In this document: positions 58,391 to 64,000 of the stretch, one piece after another
Layout of the letters: the number at the start of each line of letters is the position of its first letter
Position numbering within the stretch: position 1 is the stretch's first letter
Source of the DNA: Xanthomonas sp. DAR 35659
Lineage (GTDB): Bacteria; Pseudomonadota; Gammaproteobacteria; Xanthomonadales; Xanthomonadaceae
Assembly: GCF_041242975.1 (NCBI RefSeq)
Contig: NZ_CP162488.1
Location: 227,501 to 291,500, forward strand
Direction: 5' to 3'
DNA: 64,000 bases
Translations under genes and position numbers: made by a program
The notes under the pieces: model-generated
What the model was told of the DNA's origin: nothing
Seen by the model: the letters and a program-made list of their open reading frames with translations, nothing else
Databases searched by the model: none

Positions 58391-59884
58391 TCAGTCCGCC
58401 GGCACCGTGCGTTCGCGCGCCCACGCGCGCAGCGCCTGCACCTGTTCGGCCATCATCACCGACAGCGGCCGCGTGTTGCGCACCTCCTGCATCAGCAGCT
58501 CGGTGTCCAGCGGGCGGTTCTCGGCGTGCGCGGCGTACAGGCCGGAGACGATGGCCTGCTCGATCTCGGCGCCGGAAAAGCCGTCCGCGGCCGCGGCCAG
58601 CGCCGGCAAGGCGAAGTCCTCCTCGCGCAGCTTGCGCCGCGCCAGGTGCAGTCGCAGCAACTCCACCCGGGTGTTGGCGTCGGGCAGGTCGACGAAGAAG
58701 ATCTCGTCGAAGCGGCCCTTGCGCAGCAGTTCCGCCGGCAGCTCGTGCACCTGGTTGGCGGTGGCGACGATGAACACGCCGCCGGCGCCGGCCTGGGCGC
58801 CGCGCTCGGCCATCCAGGTCAGCAGATAGCCGAGCACGCGCCGCGACACGCCGCCGTCCTCGCCACCGCTGGCCAGGCCCTTCTCGATCTCGTCGATCCA
58901 CAGCACGCAGGGCGCCAGTTGTTCGGCGGCGGCCAGCGCGGTGCGCAGGTTCTTCTCGGTCTCGCCGTGGTACTTGTCGTACAGCGAACCGAAGTCCAGG
59001 CGCAGCAGCGGCACGCCGAAGCCGGCGGCGGTGGCCTTGGCCAGCATCGACTTGCCGCAGCCCTGCACGCCCAGCAGCAGCACGCCCTTGGGCGGATCCA
59101 GCCCCGGCGGGGCATTGCCGGCGAACACCGCGCGGCGCTGCTCGATCCAGCGCTTGAGCCGGCGAGCGCCAGCCACGTCGGCGAAGCGGGTGGCGTCGTA
59201 CTCGTAGTGCAGGTGGCCACTGCGGTTGAGCAGTTCGAACTTGAGCCGCGCCAACTGTGGCAGGTCGGCGGCGTTGAGCGCGCCGTCGGCGTAGATCAGC
59301 TGGCGGGCGATGCGCCGCGCATCGATCAGGCTCAGGCCCTGCAGGTTGCGCACCACCTGCTTGACCGCCTCGCCCTCCACCTCGACCCGGCGCCCGCCGA
59401 ACTCGCGCGCGTAACCGGCCGCTTCCTCCTGCACCATCTTCAGCAAGGCGTTGGCGTCGGGCAGGCGCGGGTTGAAGCGGGTGGACAGCGCTTCCAGTTC
59501 CGGCGGCAGCTCGACCTTGGCGCCGATCAGCACCAGTACGTGCGGCTGGCAATGGCGGCGCTCGACGATGTCGCGCAGCAGGCGCTGGTGGCTGGCGTAG
59601 CCCAGGTAGGGCACCACGTCCAGCAGCAGGTAGATGCCGCGCTGGTCGGCCTGCTTGATCGCCTGCAGCACCGCGCTGGCGTCCGGCGGGCCGGACGGCT
59701 CGTCCTCGCGGTCCAGGTCGATGCGGCGTAGGCCCTCGGTGATCGACCAGCGGTGCAGGGCGCGCCAGACCTGCATCAGCGCCTGCCGGAACAGCGCCAC
59801 GATGCGCGCCTCTTCCTGGGTCTCGATGACGATCAGCGGCGTGTTGGCGCGGATCAGCGCGGTCAGGTCCTGCAGCTCGCTCAT
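58391..59884 (-). CDS. AAA+ ATPase, Ycf46-like
   Basis: A 497-aa protein. The N-terminal half (about 1-230) is a degenerate AAA module without a P-loop, as in Ycf46-type proteins. The C-terminal half has Walker A GVQGCGKS (272-279), Walker B LWIDEIEK (328-335) and [20 protein letters not shown]. Members of this group remodel proteins in an ATP-dependent way, with unknown substrates in bacteria. The gene is divergent from the parA-type gene, 121 bp away. Confidence 0.88.
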   Translation of the reverse strand: MSELQDLTALIRANTPLIVIETQEEARIVALFRQALMQVWRALHRWSITEGLRRIDLDREDEPSGPPDASAVLQAIKQADQRGIYLLLDVVPYLGYASHQRLLRDIVERRHCQPHVLVLIGAKVELPPELEALSTRFNPRLPDANALLKMVQEEAAGYAREFGGRRVEVEGEAVKQVVRNLQGLSLIDARRIARQLIYADGALNAADLPQLARLKFELLNRSGHLHYEYDATRFADVAGARRLKRWIEQRRAVFAGNAPPGLDPPKGVLLLGVQGCGKSMLAKATAAGFGVPLLRLDFGSLYDKYHGETEKNLRTALAAAEQLAPCVLWIDEIEKGLASGGEDGGVSRRVLGYLLTWMAERGAQAGAGGVFIVATANQVHELPAELLRKGRFDEIFFVDLPDANTRVELLRLHLARRKLREEDFALPALAAAADGFSGAEIEQAIVSGLYAAHAENRPLDTELLMQEVRNTRPLSVMMAEQVQALRAWARERTVPAD

Positions 59885-60005
59885 GGGCGGTCCGTTGCCG
59901 TGGGGCCGCCACGATAGCAAGCGCCGGCCGGCTTGCCACGCCTTGACTACCGGCCAACGGGGGGCCGGTGTACGCTGCGGCCTCTTCCCCGGAAGCGAGG
60001 CGCGC

Positions 60006-60638
60006 ATGAAGACGATCCTGGTGGCCGGCTCCAAGGGCGGGGTGGGCAAGACCACCGTCGCCACGCACCTGGCCGCGTACTACGCGCTGGCCGGCAAGCG
60101 CACGGTCATCGCCGATGCCGATCCGCAGGGGTCCTCCACGCGCTGGGCCGAACGCCGCGCCGGCCTGGACAGCGCGGTGCTGCCGATCGACGCCAGCCGC
60201 AAGCGCACCTGGCGCGCAGCCCTGCCCGACGACGCGCAGCGGGTGATCGTCGATGCCGCCGCCGGCGCCATGGCCGAGGATCTGGCCCCATTCCTGGACG
60301 AGGCCGACGCGGTGGTGGTGCCGGTGATGCCCTCGGCGCTGGACATCGAGGCCACCGTCGGCTTCCTCAACACCCTGGCCAAGGTGCCGCGGGTGCACCA
60401 GCGCAAGCTGCCTGTCGGGCTGGTGCTGAACCGCACCAAGCCCTGGACCAATGCCACCCAGCAGGCGCTGCAGATGCTGGGCGAATGGCCCTACCCGGTG
60501 GTGGCGCAACTGCGCGACAGCCAGGCCTACGTGGTGCTGGTGGGGCTGGGCCGCAGCCTGTTCGACTACCACTCCGCCCAGGTCCGCGATCACCAGCAGG
60601 ACTGGGAACCTCTGCTCAAGTGGCTCAAGAAGGCCTGA
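60006..60638 (+). CDS. ParA/MinD-type ATPase
   Basis: A 210-aa P-loop ATPase with a deviant Walker [10 protein letters not shown] (9-17), [20 protein letters not shown], and [14 protein letters not shown] as Walker B. It has the short form without a DNA-binding N-terminus, like orphan ParA proteins that position cellular cargo. No parB or parS is seen. It starts a tight four-gene operon with sixA three bases downstream. Confidence 0.9.
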   Translation: MKTILVAGSKGGVGKTTVATHLAAYYALAGKRTVIADADPQGSSTRWAERRAGLDSAVLPIDASRKRTWRAALPDDAQRVIVDAAAGAMAEDLAPFLDEADAVVVPVMPSALDIEATVGFLNTLAKVPRVHQRKLPVGLVLNRTKPWTNATQQALQMLGEWPYPVVAQLRDSQAYVVLVGLGRSLFDYHSAQVRDHQQDWEPLLKWLKKA

Positions 60639-60641
60639 CCG

Positions 60642-61130
60642 ATGACGATCGTGTTGCGAGAAGTGATCCTGCTGCGCCATGCCCACGCCGAGCCGGCCGA
60701 TACCGGCCAGGCCGACTTCGACCGGCCGCTGTCCCCGCACGGCCTGGCCGAGGCCGAGGCGGCCGGGCGCTGGCTGGTGGAGCAGCGGCTGGTGCCCGAC
60801 CGCGTGCTGTGCTCGCCGGCGCGGCGCGCGCGCGAGACCCTGGAAGCGGTGCTGGGCCTGACCGGCTATGCCGAGCAGCGCCTGGAGCCGCGGGTCTACG
60901 AGGCCACCTCCGGGACCTTGGCCGCGCTGCTGGACGAGCATCGCGACGTCGAGCGCCTGCTGCTGGTCGGCCACAACCCCGGTCTGGAGCAACTGGCGGC
61001 GCTGATGCACAGCGGCCAGTCCGGCGACTACCGCGGCATGCCCACCGCCAGCGTGGCGGTGCTGACCGTGCCGCAGGAGGCGGCGATCGAACCGGGCGTG
61101 GCCCGGCTGACCGCGTTCTGGTGGCCCTGA
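60642..61130 (+). CDS. sixA: SixA-type histidine phosphatase
   Basis: A 162-aa phosphatase with the catalytic RHG-like motif LLRHAHAEP (R12, H13) and a second His in LLVGHNPGLEQL (H111). SixA removes phosphate from phosphohistidine in His-containing phosphotransfer domains such as in PtsO or ArcB (family knowledge). The stop overlaps the start of the YceI-like gene by ten bases. Confidence 0.9.
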   Translation: MTIVLREVILLRHAHAEPADTGQADFDRPLSPHGLAEAEAAGRWLVEQRLVPDRVLCSPARRARETLEAVLGLTGYAEQRLEPRVYEATSGTLAALLDEHRDVERLLLVGHNPGLEQLAALMHSGQSGDYRGMPTASVAVLTVPQEAAIEPGVARLTAFWWP

Positions 61131-61735
61131 ACGCACCGCGCCGGCGCCCGCGTCCGGCGCTGTGCATGGCGCTGCTGTCGGCATGGCTGCTGCCGCTGTG
61201 CGGCAGCGCGCAGGCGCCGCCGCTGGCGCCCGGACAACATCTGTTCGATCCGGCGCAGTCGCGTTTCGGCTTCGAGATCCGCACCCGTTTCGGACAGCGC
61301 ATCGAAGGCTTCTTCCCGCGCTACGAGGGCACCGTGCAGGTGCTGCCCGACGGCCGCCACCAGGTGCGCCTGCGCCTGTTCACCGCCTACGTGGAAATCC
61401 CCGGCAAGCCGCGCTACACCGGCTGGATGCGCGGCGAGGACTTCTTCGACGCGCCGCGCTACCCCACCGTGTCCTTCGACTCGCAGCCGATCGCCCCGCA
61501 GGTGATCGACAAGGGTGGCCCGGTGCCCGGCACCCTGACCATTCGCGGCGTCAGCCACCCCGAGGTGCTGACCGTCATGCCGGCCGCATGCAGCCGCCCA
61601 GGCTATGATTGCGATGTCATCAGCCGCGGTACGGTATTGCGTGGACGTTACGGAATGGACAAGTGGGATCTGGCCTTGAGCGACCGGGTCACGTTCGTGC
61701 TGCGCGCGAGGTTGACGGAAGCGGGCGCTCCGTGA
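61121..61735 (+). CDS. YceI-family periplasmic protein
   Basis: A 204-aa protein starting at GTG 61121 inside the sixA stop region. An in-frame ATG at 61166 is the alternative. A signal peptide ends near CGSAQ (residue 31). The YceI lipocalin-like barrel has LFDPAQSRFGFEIRTRFGQR, RYEGTVQVLPDGRHQVRLRL, FFDAPRYPTVSFDS and GTLTIRGVSHPEVL. YceI proteins bind isoprenoids (family knowledge). The stop overlaps the phospholipase start (GTGA). Confidence 0.86.
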   Translation: MALNAPRRRPRPALCMALLSAWLLPLCGSAQAPPLAPGQHLFDPAQSRFGFEIRTRFGQRIEGFFPRYEGTVQVLPDGRHQVRLRLFTAYVEIPGKPRYTGWMRGEDFFDAPRYPTVSFDSQPIAPQVIDKGGPVPGTLTIRGVSHPEVLTVMPAACSRPGYDCDVISRGTVLRGRYGMDKWDLALSDRVTFVLRARLTEAGAP

Positions 61736-63735
61736 CCGTCCTGCTGAGGGTTCTGGTGCTGGCGGCGCTGCTGCTCGGCAGCGGTTGCGCGAGCCTGTCG
61801 CAGGCCCAGCACGGCCGCGCCGTGGCGATCGCCGAGGCCGCGCGCGACAGCCGCGTCGACTGCGCCCACGCCGACCATTGCGCGCTGGCCTCGCCGTTGC
61901 GCGGGCTGGCCGGCAAGGCCTTCGCCGCGTCCACCGACGCCGACCCGCACCATTACGCGACGATCCTGGACCATGGCGAGGAAGCGCTGGTGGCGCGGAT
62001 CAACCTGATCCGCAGCGCCAGCCGCAGCATCGACCTGCAGACCTACATCTTCGACAAGGACGACAGCGCGCGGCTGGTGATGGACGAACTGCTGGCCGCG
62101 GCGCGGCGCGGGGTCCAGGTGCGGGTGCTGATCGACCAGCTCTCGGCGATCTCCGACCTGCAGATCCTCGGCGCCCTGGCCGGCGCGCACCAGAATTTCT
62201 CGCTGCGCATCTACAACCCCACCTTCGGCCTGGCCAAGCCCAACTACCTGCACTACGCCGCCAGCGTGCTGTGCTGCTTCCGCCGCTTCAACCAGCGCAT
62301 GCACAACAAGTTGCTGGTGATCGACGATGCGATCGGCGTGGTCGGCGGGCGCAACTACCAGGACGACTATTACGACTGGGACGCCGAATACAACTTCCGC
62401 GACCGCGACGTGCTGGTTGCCGGCCCGGTGGCGCGGTCGATGGCCGCCAACTTCGACGCCTACTGGGCGGCGCGGCGCAGCGTGCCGGTGGCGCGGCTCA
62501 ACGACGTCGGCAAGCTGCTGCTGCGCGACGGCGTGCCGGCGATGCCGCCGGCGCAGTTCCTGCGCCCGGAGCGCGTCCAGCGGGTCAGCGAGGAAGCCGC
62601 CGACCCGGCCTTCGTCGCCGATGCGTTCGTGCTGCCGGCGCTGCCGGTGCGGCATGTGGACTACGTCGCCGACCTGCCGCAGAAGCATCGCCGCGAGCAC
62701 GGCCCCAAGGCGATCTCGACCGCGCCCAAGCTGGACAAGCTGATCGCCGGCGCCAAGCAGGAAATCATCCTGCAGACGCCGTACCTGGTGCTGTCGGACC
62801 CGGCGCAGGAGATCTTCCGCGACCTGCGCAAGCGCGCGCAGCCGCCCAAGGTGATCGTGGCCACCAACAGCCTGGCCGCCACCGACAACCCGGTGGTGTA
62901 TGCGCTGTCGTACAAGTACAAGCGCCGCAACCTGCGCGAGCTGGGCTTCGACATCTACGAGTACAAGCCGTTCCCGCTGGACGCGCCGGTGAACTACGCC
63001 AACCTGCTGCCGGCACCGCCGCTGCAGGGCGAGGTGCCGGGAGACGGGAGCGAGACCCGCGACGCCGCCGGGGGCGGGCGCAACGGGCTGCTGGGCGGCA
63101 GCGCCGCCGGGCGCAGTTCGCTGCTCGGCAGCGGCAGCGGCGGGCCGTCCGGCAACCGCGCCGACGGCAGCGAGGTCGAACGCCGCGTGCTGCGCACCGA
63201 GACCCGTCCGTCCTACCTCAGCCGGCGCATCGCCAACCGGCCGCTGCCGGTGACCCGCGACGGCGCGCGCATGGGCCTGCATGCCAAGTCGCTGGTGGTG
63301 GACCGCCGCGTCGGCGTGATCGGCACCCACAACTTCGATCCGCGCAGCGAGACCTACAACACCGAAGGTGCGGTGATCGTCGACGATCCGGCGTTCGCGC
63401 AGGCGCTGGCGGCCAGCATCGGCCGCGACATCGAGCCGGAGAACTCCTGGGTGGTGGCGCCGCGGGTCAAGCCGCCGGTGCTGTCGGGCCTGAACTACAG
63501 CATGGGCAAGGTCTCCGAGGCGCTGCCGGTGCTGGATTTCTGGCCCTGGCGCTACGCCACCGACTACGACTTCCAGCCCGGCCCGGACTGCCCGGCGCCG
63601 CTGACCCGGCGCGATCCGGGCTTCCACCGCTGCTACGCCGCGGTCGGCGACTTCCCCGAGGTCAACGTCGGGCCGAAGTGGCTGCTGGTGCGGATGCTGA
63701 CGGCGTTCGGCTCCGGGTTGGTGCCGATTCTTTGA
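61732..63735 (+). CDS. Phospholipase D-family lipoprotein
   Basis: A 667-aa protein with GTG start overlapping the YceI stop. A lipobox (LLLGSGCASL, Cys19) anchors it to the membrane. Two HKD motifs are complete: HNKLLVIDD (H191, K193, D198) and HAKSLVVDR (H517, K519, D524), with GGRNYQDDYYDWDAEYNFRD and THNFDPRSETYNTEG as typical follow-ups. A low-complexity Gly/Ser/Arg insert lies at about 430-480. It resembles cardiolipin synthase or PLD lipoproteins that act on phospholipids. The exact reaction is unknown. Confidence 0.92.
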   Translation: MTVLLRVLVLAALLLGSGCASLSQAQHGRAVAIAEAARDSRVDCAHADHCALASPLRGLAGKAFAASTDADPHHYATILDHGEEALVARINLIRSASRSIDLQTYIFDKDDSARLVMDELLAAARRGVQVRVLIDQLSAISDLQILGALAGAHQNFSLRIYNPTFGLAKPNYLHYAASVLCCFRRFNQRMHNKLLVIDDAIGVVGGRNYQDDYYDWDAEYNFRDRDVLVAGPVARSMAANFDAYWAARRSVPVARLNDVGKLLLRDGVPAMPPAQFLRPERVQRVSEEAADPAFVADAFVLPALPVRHVDYVADLPQKHRREHGPKAISTAPKLDKLIAGAKQEIILQTPYLVLSDPAQEIFRDLRKRAQPPKVIVATNSLAATDNPVVYALSYKYKRRNLRELGFDIYEYKPFPLDAPVNYANLLPAPPLQGEVPGDGSETRDAAGGGRNGLLGGSAAGRSSLLGSGSGGPSGNRADGSEVERRVLRTETRPSYLSRRIANRPLPVTRDGARMGLHAKSLVVDRRVGVIGTHNFDPRSETYNTEGAVIVDDPAFAQALAASIGRDIEPENSWVVAPRVKPPVLSGLNYSMGKVSEALPVLDFWPWRYATDYDFQPGPDCPAPLTRRDPGFHRCYAAVGDFPEVNVGPKWLLVRMLTAFGSGLVPIL

Positions 63736-63739
63736 GGGG

Positions 63740-63893
63740 CGGGGATTCGGGATTGGGGATTGAGGATTCGTAAAAGCGGATCCCTGCGACCGGAGGCCTC
63801 GTCCTGGCGCGATAATGTCGGCGCCGGGGATGCCGCTCTTGCGAATCCCCAATCCCCAATCCCCAATCCCGAATCCCGAATCCCGAATCCCGG
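63740..63893. repeat. GATTCGGGATTGGGG-type inverted repeat
   Basis: GGGGATTCGGGATTGGGG (from 63741) faces AATCCCCAATCCCC and AATCCCGAATCCCG runs (63845-63893), with about 80 bases between. The inverted arrangement resembles that at 12541-12655. It lies between the phospholipase gene and the thioesterase start. Confidence 0.75.
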
Positions 63894-63900
63894 CCCTCCA

Positions 63901-64000
63901 ATGTCCTTCCGCGACCCCGTCGATCTCGATGCTCTCAACGCCGCCTCCCGCGACACCCTGATCGCGCATCTGGGCATCGTCTTCACCGAGGCCGGGCCGG
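63901..64000 (+). CDS. Hotdog-fold thioesterase, N-terminal part (cut by window end)
   Basis: Thirty-three codons from ATG 63901 read MSFRDPVDLDALNAASRDTL, then IAHLGIVFTEAGP. This matches the N-terminus of PaaI/YdiI-type thioesterases (LGI.F...G), which hydrolyse acyl-CoA. The gene continues beyond the window. Confidence 0.75.
   Translation, partial: MSFRDPVDLDALNAASRDTLIAHLGIVFTEAGP

Overview
The window is a GC-rich gammaproteobacterial chromosome segment that looks like Xanthomonas or a close relative in the Xanthomonadaceae. Reasons: rRNA sequences of that type; a tandem set of GH5 endoglucanases next to gltBD; I78-type inhibitor lipoproteins; LprI-type proteins; and two intergenic repeat classes that I associate with this family (REP-like elements built around GTCGCGGCTGAAGCCGCTCC, and roughly 150-bp CTCTCCC/GGGAGAG modules). 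The genus is an inference from content. No tRNA or CRISPR array was found.

Layout. 1-2.1 kb: 3' end of an rRNA operon (partial 23S, 5S, terminator). 2.5-6.2 kb: exported proteins and a two-domain methylglyoxal synthase. 6.5-10.3 kb: three tandem secreted GH5 endoglucanases, followed by a REP cluster. 11-17.1 kb: glutamate synthase gltB-gltD with an AT-richer repeat between the genes. 17.3-25.4 kb: a stress and genome-maintenance stretch (two I78 lipoproteins, topoisomerase IB, a Cys-rich small protein, an SDR with a Lys/Ala tail, LigD, DUF3606), interrupted by an intergenic repeat array that carries a complete but frameshifted IS1595-type element. 25.6-28.6 kb: an AKR-SnoaL-Atu4866 operon opposite an AraC regulator. 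28.9-31.2 kb: a BlaI-type repressor and an M56 membrane protease with palindromic operators upstream. 32.9-36.7 kb: an MrfA/MrfB-like helicase-exonuclease pair. 36.9-37.5 kb: higBA.

37.6-52.4 kb is mostly exported or hypothetical genes: hemolysin III, three LprI-domain proteins (one with a poly-Gln tract), DUF4424, thioredoxin, EcsC, a GH43 glycosidase, an esterase, a NYN-LOTUS protein, a DUF938 methyltransferase and a glycine-zipper repeat protein. 52.6-64 kb: a fused indolepyruvate ferredoxin oxidoreductase, a TPR protein, an AEC transporter, a Ycf46-like AAA+ ATPase, and a tight operon ParA-SixA-YceI-phospholipase D. The window ends inside a hotdog thioesterase gene.

Themes: plant polysaccharide breakdown (GH5 x3, GH43, esterase), DNA repair and stress (LigD, topoisomerase IB, MrfAB), envelope biology (lipoproteins, LprI proteins, M56 protease, PLD), and repeats placed between genes. 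The least conventional items are the tandem methylglyoxal synthase, the M56 protease with a heptad-repeat C-terminus, the PstS/OmpA hybrid, and the ParA-SixA-YceI-PLD operon.
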